Part shown: positions 15,726 through 23,573 of the stretch, in pieces
Layout of the letters: each line of letters begins with the position of its first letter
Position numbering within the stretch: the first letter of the stretch is position 1
The notes under the pieces: generated by a model
Told to the model about the DNA's origin: nothing
Database searches by the model: none
What the model saw: the letters and a program-made list of their open reading frames with translations, nothing else
Position numbers and translations under genes: made by a program
Assembly: GCA_900765105.1 (NCBI GenBank)
Contig: CAAFQM010000064.1
Location: 1-38,991, forward strand
Source: an uncultured Faecalibacterium sp.
GTDB lineage: Bacteria; Bacillota; Clostridia; Oscillospirales; Ruminococcaceae
Reading direction: 5' to 3'
DNA: 38,991 nt

Positions 15726-16007
15726 TTATTGGCCGCCACCAAGGCCGTTTCCAACGCCCTTTCCGGCTGTCTCCTGCAAGCTATTTAATGCAGAGTTCGC
15801 ACCGGCGTTTGCTGCATCCGCATCATTCAAAGCTTTTGTACCGTACTTTGCAATAACGCCAACCAGCACCAGACCGACAGCAACCAGAATGATGGTGATG
15901 ATGATGTCGAGACCCTCGTCCTCTTCACGCATCTTCTGCAGCTCGTTCTTTGCCTTACCGGCGCCGACCAGAGCCTTGATGTAGAGCTTGTCCATAAACT
16001 TGTTCAT
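15726..16007 (-). CDS. flp: Flp1-like pilin, first copy
   Basis: A 93-residue pilin with a 32-residue leader (ending REEDEG), then LDIIITIILVAVGLVLVGVI, then a short polar tail ending NGLGGGQ. The leader, the cleavage glycine and the hydrophobic helix align with the second copy 57 bp downstream, while the tails differ. The ATG has AGGAGGAACATTTT upstream, a much better ribosome site than its twin has, so this is probably the major pilin. Mature subunits of about 60 residues would be polymerised by TadA, TadB and TadC into a thin surface fibre. Its place between tadC and the second pilin is usual for clostridial Tad loci. Confidence 0.87.
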   Translation of the reverse strand: MNKFMDKLYIKALVGAGKAKNELQKMREEDEGLDIIITIILVAVGLVLVGVIAKYGTKALNDADAANAGANSALNSLQETAGKGVGNGLGGGQ

Positions 16008-16063
16008 AAAATGTTCCTCCTGTAGAATTTATTTATACAAGCAGACCCTCTGCCTATACCACA

Positions 16064-16954
16064 TTAAACCGTCAGGTTCATACCGGACATTGCTGCCACC
16101 ATAATGATCAGGATCACGCCGATCAGCACGATCGTGGTGGGGGCCAGCAGCTGTGCAGCGGCGTCATCGCCCTTGCGCAGCAGTATCTGCCGCCGCTGCG
16201 ACATCAGCTCATCTGCCTGCTGGCGCATGATCGTTGTCACGTCAGATCCGCCCTTTTCAATGTTCTGGATGATGATGCTGGCAAACTTGCGGACCTCCGG
16301 CGAACCGGTACGGACACCAAAGTTGTAGATCGCCTCTGCGCTGGCCACACCGTTGTCCATTTCGCGGCAGGCGTCCTGCATCAGCTCATAGATGATGCCC
16401 TGCTTGCTCTTTGCAACGATGTACCATGCTTCCTTCAGGATCATGCCGCAGTTCATCAGCAGCGTCAGCTTGGACACCACATTGGAGAACTCCATCATGC
16501 ATTCCGTGCTGCGCTTTTTGAGCTGGTTGCTCATCTCGTTCGCGCCGTTGGAGTAAATGACAGCCACCATGGCGATGCCCACAATCAGCACCGCAAACAC
16601 CATATATCCGTCCATGAACACCGCTGCGCAGAACGCCAGAGCCAGCACCAGCAGGGACATGGACAGGGTACGCGCCCAGTACAGCCGTGCCCAGTACTCC
16701 ACGAACCTGCCGCCGTTTTCCGGATGCAGGATCGCAGAAGCAGACATCATCTTTTTGCCGACAGCCGAATCCATGGAAAACGCCGGGAGCTGCTGCATGG
16801 CAAAGCCTGCAGCCCACAGTTCCTTATCGCTGAACTCTTTCTGCGGCACGCCTTCAATGCGCCAGTCCTCTTTTTTGCCCCGCAATGTGAAGAGAATGAA
16901 CAGAGCGCCCAGCGCCGTGCCAAGGATCAGACAGACCAATTTTACAATCAGCAT
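16064..16954 (-). CDS. tadC: Tad platform protein TadC (GspF-type)
   Basis: A 296-residue inner-membrane protein with hydrophobic helices at the N-terminus, centre and C-terminus. It carries the T2SS-F signature region: EKGGSDVTTIMRQQADELMS, followed by a membrane-spanning end (LAPTTIVLIGVILIIMVAAM). TadC pairs with TadB to form the membrane platform on which TadA drives pilin polymerisation. I start at the ATG 16952-16954; a GTG one codon earlier is equally possible. A GAGG ribosome site lies within the end of tadB. It follows tadB almost directly (4-7 bp) and precedes the pilins by 56 bp. Confidence 0.9.
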   Translation of the reverse strand: MLIVKLVCLILGTALGALFILFTLRGKKEDWRIEGVPQKEFSDKELWAAGFAMQQLPAFSMDSAVGKKMMSASAILHPENGGRFVEYWARLYWARTLSMSLLVLALAFCAAVFMDGYMVFAVLIVGIAMVAVIYSNGANEMSNQLKKRSTECMMEFSNVVSKLTLLMNCGMILKEAWYIVAKSKQGIIYELMQDACREMDNGVASAEAIYNFGVRTGSPEVRKFASIIIQNIEKGGSDVTTIMRQQADELMSQRRQILLRKGDDAAAQLLAPTTIVLIGVILIIMVAAMSGMNLTV

Positions 16955-16960
16955 CACTTT

Positions 16961-17842
16961 TTACCTCACCGCAATGATTTTCTGGCCCCAGATATAGGAG
17001 ATTACAAACAGGGCCAGCGCACCGGTCACCGCTGCAACGCCCATCGGAGAGGCAAGGTTCTGTGCAAACGTCTCGTTGGCGCTCCGCATCAGGGCAACGA
17101 TCAGGACAGGAGCCAGCATGATGATATTCAGCTCCATCTCATTTGCATGGATCTTTGCCTGGATCTCATCCTCCACCTCCATCCGCTCGCAGATGATATC
17201 GTGGGTCTGGTTGATCACGCGGCTCATGTTGCCGCCGGGGCCGTAGCAGACCTGGAACACATTGTTGAAGTCCTGGATCTCCTCCACACCGCTGCGCTTT
17301 GCAAAGTCGTCCATCATCACATCCAGCGTCACATTGATCTGCCCTGCACGGCGGAACTGGTCCAGTTCCTTCGAGATCAGCGCATCGTCCGAATACTGCA
17401 TACACATATCGGTATACGCCGTATTGAACGCATCGCGCACCGTGCTGTTGGCTGCCAGAGATGCCGTCAGGGATTCCAGCATATCCCGGAACTCCCGCCG
17501 CAGCGTATCCCGGCGTTTTTCGGCCAGTTGCCGGCTGCGCACCGGCAGAAATACCCTGCCGGCCACCAGACCGACCACCACAAATGCCGCCGCATTGCTG
17601 ATGTAGGTCAGCATCGTCGGCACGCCGTCCTCCTGAAACAGGCCGCCATAGAAGAACTGGCTCACCACACCGCCGATCAGAAATGCCGCCACAAAGTACA
17701 GGATCTTTTCACTTTTCGTCATTTCATAATAGTGGTAGTCCAGCACGGTCTCGTTCAGCGGGTTCGTTGTCCACTGGGAAACTTCTGCCTTTTTTGCCTT
17801 TGGCTGTTTTTTTGCTTTTTCCGCACTTTTGTTCTTTTTCAT
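16961..17842 (-). CDS. tadB: Tad platform protein TadB (GspF-type)
   Basis: A 293-residue membrane protein with a Lys-rich cytoplasmic N-terminus (about residues 1-25), two hydrophobic helices (about 50-95), a cytoplasmic T2SS-F domain (VRDAFNTAYTDMCMQYSDDA..., CYGPGGNMSRVINQTHDIIC), and two C-terminal helices. It is the partner of TadC in the assembly platform. The ATG at 17840-17842 follows AGAGGAAAAATCTG. A GTG seven codons upstream, 15 bp after the tadA stop, is a less likely start. The C-terminus ends at the TAA that abuts tadC. Confidence 0.9.
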   Translation of the reverse strand: MKKNKSAEKAKKQPKAKKAEVSQWTTNPLNETVLDYHYYEMTKSEKILYFVAAFLIGGVVSQFFYGGLFQEDGVPTMLTYISNAAAFVVVGLVAGRVFLPVRSRQLAEKRRDTLRREFRDMLESLTASLAANSTVRDAFNTAYTDMCMQYSDDALISKELDQFRRAGQINVTLDVMMDDFAKRSGVEEIQDFNNVFQVCYGPGGNMSRVINQTHDIICERMEVEDEIQAKIHANEMELNIIMLAPVLIVALMRSANETFAQNLASPMGVAAVTGALALFVISYIWGQKIIAVR

Positions 17843-17878
17843 CAGATTTTTCCTCTCTGTCACCAGTTTCCGCTCTGT

Positions 17879-19153
17879 TTATCGTTTCACCGCAGCCGGG
17901 ATCTCTTCCAGCAGAAAACCCGCACGGGTCCACTTGTCAGTCTGGATCATGGGGTTTTCGGTGCGCACCAGTGCTCCCGAAACATGCTGCAGCGTAGAGC
18001 TTTCATCCTCCCGGAACTCAAACAGCGGGTTCAGCCGGATATCGCCGTTCTCATCCAGATGCGGCAGGATCTCGCTGACCATCATCGTCTTACGGCTGTG
18101 GTCGCGCAGACGGGACAGATGGATCATGATATCCACCGCGCTGGAGATCTGCTGCCGGATGGCTTTCAGCGGCAAAGCCGCTTCGCCCTGCAGCACCATC
18201 GTTTCCAGACGGCTCAGCATGTCTTCCGCCGAGTTCGCATGGCCGGTGGAAAGGCTGCCGTCATGGCCCGTGTTCATCGCCTGCAGCATATCCAGTGCTT
18301 CTGCACCGCGGACCTCGCCCACAATAATGCGGTCCGGGCGCATACGAAGGCTGGATCGGATCAGGCTCTGGATATCGATCTTCTTGCTCTCGCCCGACGA
18401 TGCCGTTGCATTTCGGGTCTCCAGCCGCACGATGTTCGGGATCTGGGTGATCTGCAGTTCGGCAGAGTCCTCGATCGTGATGATACGCTCATCATGCGGG
18501 ATATAATTGGACAGTGCGTTCAGAAAGGTCGTTTTACCGCTGCCGGTACCGCCCGCAATAAAAATGTTGTACCGTGCCTTCACCAGCTTCTGCAGAAAGC
18601 GTGCAACTTCCGGCGTGATGGAGCCGTATTCCAGCAGTTTTTCCATGGTCATGGGCTGCTTGGAAAATTTTCGGATGGTAACGGTCGATCCGCTCAGTGC
18701 GATCGGCGCCAGCACCACGTTCACACGGCTGCCGTCTTCCAGACGGGTATCCACGATCGGGTTTGCTTCCGACACTTCGCGGTGTGCCTTGCCAACGATC
18801 AGGTCGATCACGCGGCGCAGCTCCTGCTCGTCCTTGAAGTGCTTGTCCACCCGGGTCAGCCGTCCGCTGCGCTCCACAAAGATATTGTCCGGGCCATTGA
18901 TCATCACTTCGGTCACATTCTCATCCGCAAGGATCGAGTCCAGCAGGCCGCCCAGGCCGCGGTACATCTTATAGATGCTGTTGACCGCATCCATTTTCTG
19001 GATGGGCAGCAGGTATCCGCCCCGGCTCTCCCGCTCCACCATCGAAGTGATCGCATTCAGCAGTTCTTCGTCGCTCATCCGGGTAGGCTGCAGCTCCCGG
19101 TTGATGGCATCCAGAACTCTGCTCCGAAGGTCCTTCAGCTCTTCTGTTGTCAT
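17879..19153 (-). CDS. tadA: Tad secretion ATPase TadA/CpaF
   Basis: A 424-residue hexameric secretion ATPase of the VirB11/PilT superfamily. It shows Walker A GGTGSGKTT (201-209), the Asp box IITIEDSAELQI (225-236), Walker B RIIVGEVRGAEALDML (275-290), and the His box around TGHDGSLSTGHANS (295-308). It powers pilin extraction and polymerisation from the cytoplasmic side of TadB/TadC. The ATG is preceded by GAGGAGTAACAA. The gene is 21 bp after tadZ, and tadB follows. All catalytic residues are present, unlike in the neighbouring TadZ-like protein. Confidence 0.95.
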   Translation of the reverse strand: MTTEELKDLRSRVLDAINRELQPTRMSDEELLNAITSMVERESRGGYLLPIQKMDAVNSIYKMYRGLGGLLDSILADENVTEVMINGPDNIFVERSGRLTRVDKHFKDEQELRRVIDLIVGKAHREVSEANPIVDTRLEDGSRVNVVLAPIALSGSTVTIRKFSKQPMTMEKLLEYGSITPEVARFLQKLVKARYNIFIAGGTGSGKTTFLNALSNYIPHDERIITIEDSAELQITQIPNIVRLETRNATASSGESKKIDIQSLIRSSLRMRPDRIIVGEVRGAEALDMLQAMNTGHDGSLSTGHANSAEDMLSRLETMVLQGEAALPLKAIRQQISSAVDIMIHLSRLRDHSRKTMMVSEILPHLDENGDIRLNPLFEFREDESSTLQHVSGALVRTENPMIQTDKWTRAGFLLEEIPAAVKR

Positions 19154-19174
19154 TTGTTACTCCTCACACACTGC

Positions 19175-20254
19175 TCAGTTCAGCCGCGAATAAACTTCGC
19201 TCGTCCGCAATTCCCGAACGATCCGCTTCTTGTCCGCATTCTGATAACGGGGGATGGTGCCCAGTTCGCACGCATACTTCGGCAGTTCCGTTTTCCGGCC
19301 GGCCGAACCGAACTTGTTATAAATGGCACCCACCTTGCCCACGATCAGCTTTTCATCCATGCTGTCGATCGCTTCCATCGAATCCAGCAGTTTCCGGGTC
19401 TTTTCGTTGCCTTCCGCTGTACTGTCACTGACCACCACAGTCCAGTCCGAAAGGCGGATCAGCTTCAGCAGCATCGGAGACAGGCAGCTGTCTGCGCTGA
19501 TGATGCAGCACTCGCAGATACCCTTTACCGCCTGCAGCAGGCTTGCCACGCTTTCCGCACCAAAGTTCATGGCGCTGACCGGCAGATCGAATGCCGCAAA
19601 AGACCATACCTCGGTCTCATCGTCCTGCTTGAGCATACTCTGCAGTTTCATCTGCAGCTGGCCGTAGTCCGTACCGCCCAGCTGCTGCCACATGCTGATC
19701 TCATACATCACATCGGTCATGGAGCTTCCGCTCACCGCAAATGCATCGTTGCACGCATTCTGCTTCAGATTGAAGCAGATCGTGTTCCTGCCCTGTGCTG
19801 CCATGGCCGCTGCGCAGCCGGCGGCCACTGCATTTGCACCGGCACCGCCCGTTCCGTTGAGGAACAGCACCGTCTGGCCATTTGCCTGCAGCCCGAAGCT
19901 GGAAGAGCCATGGTTGCGTTTTGCCGCCATGCTCTGGAACTCACGGAAGATCTCGCTGGCCTTCTGGTACCGGCAGATGACCGGGTAGCCGTTTTTCATC
20001 TGCTCATGCTTTTCTTCGCTCCAGAATGCAAGTTCCATGCTCCGGGCGTAGCTTTCCGGTGCTGTCAGGAGTTCTTCTTCCGCGATCAGGAGATCCATCC
20101 GCCCGCCGTGTGCCAGCTGCCGCTGAAGGGCCGCTTCCTCCGTAAAAAGATAGATCTCAAACTGTACCGTTTCGTTGGCGTGCGCACTGTAGTAATTCGC
20201 AAGCCGTGCAATGTAGTCTTCCTTCTTGTCCAAAAGGCCAACTCGAACGATCAT
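19175..20254 (-). CDS. tadZ: TadZ/CpaE-like pilus localisation protein with degenerate P-loop
   Basis: A 359-residue protein, the first gene of the Tad operon. The N-terminal 110 residues have a receiver-like alternating pattern, including the segment MDLLIAEEELLTAP. The C-terminal part is MinD/ParA-like with FLNGTGGAGANAVAAGCAAA (131-150). In active MinD/CpaE proteins this loop reads KGGxGKT. Here Thr135 and Ala140 stand at both lysine positions, so nucleotide hydrolysis is probably lost. TadZ/CpaE proteins mark the cell site for pilus assembly. The ATG follows GAGGGTGACATT, about 105 bases after the likely transcription start. The family call rests on position and fold pattern rather than close motif identity. 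Confidence 0.82.
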   Translation of the reverse strand: MIVRVGLLDKKEDYIARLANYYSAHANETVQFEIYLFTEEAALQRQLAHGGRMDLLIAEEELLTAPESYARSMELAFWSEEKHEQMKNGYPVICRYQKASEIFREFQSMAAKRNHGSSSFGLQANGQTVLFLNGTGGAGANAVAAGCAAAMAAQGRNTICFNLKQNACNDAFAVSGSSMTDVMYEISMWQQLGGTDYGQLQMKLQSMLKQDDETEVWSFAAFDLPVSAMNFGAESVASLLQAVKGICECCIISADSCLSPMLLKLIRLSDWTVVVSDSTAEGNEKTRKLLDSMEAIDSMDEKLIVGKVGAIYNKFGSAGRKTELPKYACELGTIPRYQNADKKRIVRELRTSEVYSRLN

Positions 20255-20365
20255 AATGTCACCCTCACTTTTCGTACAATACCTGAAACATCTTTTTCAC
20301 CGCAGTTCCAGAAAATCACGCCTGCCGAAGAGCACCCCTGCCCTCCGACAAAAAATTTCAATTAA

Positions 20366-20394
20366 ATTCTACCGCCAATCCCGCTATGGGTCAA
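20366..20394 (-). promoter_or_regulatory. Promoter of the Tad operon
   Basis: TTGACC (20389-20394) and TAGAAT (20366-20371) are separated by exactly 17 bases on the minus strand, a near-consensus housekeeping promoter. The leader to tadZ is about 105 bases, with no riboswitch I can recognise. The rest of the 324-bp gap 20255-20578 holds A/T-rich sequence and the terminator of the upstream gene. No other comparably good promoter was noticed before the left edge, so a very long transcript is likely. Confidence 0.75.
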
Positions 20395-20525
20395 GAGAAA
20401 GCTTTCCGAAATCCTGCTGATTCCGGCAAAAATGTTTGCGGCATCTGGCGATTTTGACAAAAGTCGGTTCATTTCTCTGGGCACTCTGTCAAATACGATG
20501 CTTCCGCCCCCTTTTTAACGCAAGA

Positions 20526-20565
20526 ATCCCCGGCAAAGCTTCTGTGCAAAGCATCTGCCGGGGAT
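20526..20565 (-). terminator. Hairpin terminator after the DUF1846 gene
   Basis: A perfect 10-bp outer stem, ATCCCCGGCA/TGCCGGGGAT, with a further GCTT/AAGC pairing inside, lies 14 bp beyond the DUF1846 stop. On the minus strand it is followed by TTCTTGCGTT. A run of five T on the other side makes it usable from the plus strand too. It insulates the DUF1846 gene from the Tad operon. Confidence 0.65.
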
Positions 20566-20578
20566 CGTTTTTCAAAGG

Positions 20579-22072
20579 TTACTGTTTATGATACTTGCGG
20601 TCCTCTTCCTCATAGACCGGGTCGCAGGTCAGGTACATGCCCAGACGGTTCAGGGTGCTGGTGTCCACACTGGACAGCAGCACCGTGGAGTGCACATCGC
20701 AGCCCTTGAGGTTGGGCAGCTGGTGCATGGCCGCAGCGGCCAGCTCGTTGCTTGCGGCAGAGCTGGACAGGGCAATGAGGATCTCGTCGGTGTGCAGGCG
20801 GGGGTTCTTACCACCCAGATAGTTGGTCTTGAGGGTCTGGATCGGCTCGATGGCGGCCGCACTGACGAGGTCGGTCTCCTGTGGGATGCCGGCCAGCACC
20901 TTCAGCGCATTCATCAGAGCCGAAGCCGCTGCGCCCAGCAGCGGGCCGGTCTTGCCAGTGACCACGGTGCCGTCCGGCAGCTCGATGGCCGCCGCCGGTG
21001 CCCCGCCGGTGCTCTCGCTGCGGGCATGGGCCTGCTTTTCCACTTCCCGCTTGCCCACGACCATGTCGGCCTGATTCAGCAGCAGCTCCAGCTTGTACCG
21101 CTCGGCCTCCTTCACGGTGCCGGTAACCTTCTGCTCCTGCAGGCACTTGAAGTAGCGGCGCAAAATCTCCTTGCGGGAAGCTTCGCGGCAGACTTCGTCG
21201 TCCACGATGCAGTTGCCAGCCATGTTCACGCCCATGTCCGTGGGGCTCTTGTAGGGGCTCTTGCCGGCGATCAGCTCAAACATGGCGTTCACCACCGGGA
21301 AGATCTCGATGTCGCGGTTGTAGTTGACAGTGGTCACGCCGTAGGCTTCCAGATGGAACGGGTCGATCATGTTCACATCGTTCAGGTCTGCGGTGGCAGC
21401 CTCGTAGGCCAGATTCACCGGATGCTTGAGCGGCAGGTTCCAGATGGGGAAGGTCTCAAACTTGGCGTAACCGGCCTTGACACCGCGCTTATACTCATGG
21501 TACAGCTGGGACAGGCAGGTGGCCATCTTGCCGCTGCCGGGGCCGGGTGCCGTGATGACCACCAGCGGGCGCTCGGTCTCGATGTAATCGTTGCGGCCGT
21601 AGCCCTCGTCGCTGACAATGCGTGCCACATCGTTGGGGTAGCCGGGGATCCTGTAGTGGCGGAAGGTGCGGATCCCCAGCCCGTTCAGGCGCTTTTCAAA
21701 GGCTTCCACCTCCGGGGCAGCGGTGTACTTGGTCACGCACACGCTGCCCACATACAGCCCAACGCCCTGGAAGGCGTCGATCAGGCGCAGCACGTCCAGA
21801 TCGTAGGTGATGCCGTAGTCGCCGCGGATCTTGTTGCTGACGATGTCCTCGGCGCTGATGACGATGACGATCTCGGCCTGATCCTTCAGTTGCAGCAGCA
21901 TCTGCAGCTTGGAGTCCGGCTGGAAGCCGGGCAGCACGCGGGAGGCATGATAGTCGTCGAACAGCTTGCCGCCGAACTCCAGATAGAGCTTGTTGTCAAA
22001 TTTCTTGATGCGCTCGCGGATATGTTCGGACTGCATGGAGAGATATTTGTCGTTGTCAAATCCAATTTTCAT
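20579..22072 (-). CDS. DUF1846 family protein
   Basis: A 497-residue soluble protein that I recognise as the DUF1846 family, whose members have about this length. Features seen: KIGFDNDKYLSMQSEHIRER at the start, a P-loop-like GPGSGK (177-182) in ITAPGPGSGKMATCLSQLYH, and a conserved C-terminal block from about 420 (HTDEILIALSSSAASNELAA). The family has a solved fold but no settled function as far as I know, and a nucleotide-related role is a guess from the P-loop-like motif. It has its own promoter (TTGAAC-17-TATACT) and terminator, so it is a single-gene unit. The ribosome site AAGGAAG precedes the ATG. Confidence 0.9.
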   Translation of the reverse strand: MKIGFDNDKYLSMQSEHIRERIKKFDNKLYLEFGGKLFDDYHASRVLPGFQPDSKLQMLLQLKDQAEIVIVISAEDIVSNKIRGDYGITYDLDVLRLIDAFQGVGLYVGSVCVTKYTAAPEVEAFEKRLNGLGIRTFRHYRIPGYPNDVARIVSDEGYGRNDYIETERPLVVITAPGPGSGKMATCLSQLYHEYKRGVKAGYAKFETFPIWNLPLKHPVNLAYEAATADLNDVNMIDPFHLEAYGVTTVNYNRDIEIFPVVNAMFELIAGKSPYKSPTDMGVNMAGNCIVDDEVCREASRKEILRRYFKCLQEQKVTGTVKEAERYKLELLLNQADMVVGKREVEKQAHARSESTGGAPAAAIELPDGTVVTGKTGPLLGAAASALMNALKVLAGIPQETDLVSAAAIEPIQTLKTNYLGGKNPRLHTDEILIALSSSAASNELAAAAMHQLPNLKGCDVHSTVLLSSVDTSTLNRLGMYLTCDPVYEEEDRKYHKQ

Positions 22073-22138
22073 TGTTTGCTTCCTTTTCCTTCTGGCCGCT
22101 CCCCGCGCCGGTGCGCCGGGTTCTTACACAACATGCTT

Positions 22139-22167
22139 AGTATACCACACTCAAAAAAGCGGTTCAA
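22139..22167 (-). promoter_or_regulatory. Promoter of the DUF1846 gene
   Basis: TTGAAC (22162-22167) and TATACT (22139-22144) lie on the minus strand with a 17-base spacer. The start codon is about 65 bases further on. Confidence 0.75.
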
Positions 22168-22251
22168 TGCAAAAGTCGGGCCGGGCAGCGTTTTCCAGCA
22201 AATGCGGTGTTTTGCGGGCCGGTTTGCGGCGTTTTTTGTGGAAATATTTCC

Positions 22252-22281
22252 TTGCCGGGGTTTCGGCTCCGGGTGTATAAT
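22252..22281 (+). promoter_or_regulatory. Promoter of the Eis-like acetyltransferase gene
   Basis: TTGCCG (22252-22257) and a perfect TATAAT (22276-22281) with an 18-base spacer lie on the plus strand, 46 bases before the ATG. It is divergent from the DUF1846 promoter about 85 bp away. Confidence 0.7.
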
Positions 22282-22327
22282 AAAACTGTTCGGCAAAACG
22301 CCTTGCAAAAAAGAGAGGAAGGTCCCC

Positions 22328-23536
22328 ATGAATCCCGCCGAAAATTATACAATTCGCTATCTTGAGACCGATGATGTCGATCAGTATAACGCCCTGCTGC
22401 GGTACACCTTTCAGGTCACCGAAGAAGAGCTGACCGCCACCGGCTGGAAGGACGATGAGATCAAGCAGTCCAAGTTTCCCGTGCTGGAACGCGCCGATGT
22501 GCTGGGCTGCTTTGACGGCAAAAGCCTTGTCTCCCAGTTCGCGGTCTACCCGCTGAAGATGAACATCTACGATACTGTGTATCATGTTGGCTTCGTCACC
22601 AGCGTGTGCACCTACCCGGAGTACACCGGCAACGGCATCATGAAACGGCTGATGATCCAGGGCCTGACCCAGATGCACAAGGAGGGCAAGAGCTTTGCCC
22701 TGCTGTACCCCTACTCCATCCCGCTGTACCACCATCTGGGCTGGGAGATCATCTCCAACAAGATCTCCTACAACATCAAAGACCGGCAGATCCCCACCAA
22801 AGTCTCTGCGCCCGGCTATGTGCGCCGCGTGGCATGGGACAACACCGAGTTCCACGAACTGCACTCCCACTTTGCTTCCATCACCCACGGGTGCCTGTTT
22901 CGCAATTCCCTCGCGTGGGAGGAGTACTGGCGCTGGGACGAGGACGACACCAATGTGGCTGTCTATTATAATGTAAAAGATAAGCCCTGCGGCTACATGG
23001 TGTACCTCATCAAAAACGACATCATGCACATCAAGGAAATGATCTACCTGAACCGCGAGGCACAGAAAGGCCTGTGGGAGTACATCCACGCCCATGACTC
23101 CATGATCGACGAGGTGCACGGCAACACCTATTTCAGCGAGCCCATCGCCTTTGAGATGGACGACGGCGATATCAAGGAGACCATCCGCCCCTACGCCATG
23201 GGGCGCATCGTGGATGTGAAGAGCTTTCTGGAAGATTACCCCTGCGACCCGGACGGCGGCGAACTGTGCATCGAGCTGGAGATCGAAGACACCCTCCTGC
23301 CCTGGAACGACCGCACCTTCCGCGTCCGGTTTGCGGACGGCAGCTGCACCCTGACCGACGCCCCCGCCGAATACCACCTGAAGATGGGCATCGGCACCCT
23401 TTCCACCCTGCTGCTGGGCTACAAGACTGCCGAGCGTCTGTTTGAGCTGGAACGCATCGAGGGCCGGGAGGAAGCCGTGGAACGGCTGGATGACGTGCTG
23501 TTCCACAAGATCCCCTATATTTCGGACTACATCTGA
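22328..23536 (+). CDS. Eis-like GNAT N-acetyltransferase
   Basis: A 402-residue protein whose length and layout match the Eis family: two GNAT-type domains and a C-terminal sterol-carrier-like domain. The acetyl-CoA binding part is seen in FVTSVCTYPEYTGNGIMKRL (residues about 87-106), and LLYPYSIPLYHHLGWE is typical of the family. The C-terminal ELCIELEIEDTLLPWNDRTF fits the SCP2-like domain. Eis proteins acetylate amines, from aminoglycosides to proteins; the substrate here is unknown. The start is the ATG at 22328, with GAGGAAGG upstream. The open frame extends back far into the opposite gene, but that part is only the shadow of the DUF1846 gene. Confidence 0.88.
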   Translation: MNPAENYTIRYLETDDVDQYNALLRYTFQVTEEELTATGWKDDEIKQSKFPVLERADVLGCFDGKSLVSQFAVYPLKMNIYDTVYHVGFVTSVCTYPEYTGNGIMKRLMIQGLTQMHKEGKSFALLYPYSIPLYHHLGWEIISNKISYNIKDRQIPTKVSAPGYVRRVAWDNTEFHELHSHFASITHGCLFRNSLAWEEYWRWDEDDTNVAVYYNVKDKPCGYMVYLIKNDIMHIKEMIYLNREAQKGLWEYIHAHDSMIDEVHGNTYFSEPIAFEMDDGDIKETIRPYAMGRIVDVKSFLEDYPCDPDGGELCIELEIEDTLLPWNDRTFRVRFADGSCTLTDAPAEYHLKMGIGTLSTLLLGYKTAERLFELERIEGREEAVERLDDVLFHKIPYISDYI

Positions 23537-23544
23537 TAAACCGC

Positions 23545-23572
23545 AAAAAAGAGCCTGAAAAGGCTCTTTTTT
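23545..23572. terminator. Bidirectional terminator between convergent genes
   Basis: A perfect 12-bp stem, AAAAAAGAGCCT/AGGCTCTTTTTT, with a GAAA loop. It gives a T run in both directions and serves the Eis-like gene (+) and the symporter gene (-). Confidence 0.93.
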
Positions 23573-23573
23573 G

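Noticed and set aside
20255..20360. c-di-GMP riboswitch in the Tad leader
   Set aside because: The leader is about 105 bases and lacks the conserved GEMM-I core, so only a plain leader is claimed.
16724..20365. A 1213-codon open frame on the plus strand
   Set aside because: It is antisense to tadC, tadB, tadA and tadZ, has no ribosome site and its translation is His/Arg/Leu-rich without any family motif. It is a codon-bias shadow of well-supported genes.
20588..22327. N-terminal extension of the Eis-like gene
   Set aside because: The frame is open for 580 codons upstream, but this lies antisense to the DUF1846 gene, while a good promoter, ribosome site and family-matching start occur at 22252-22328.
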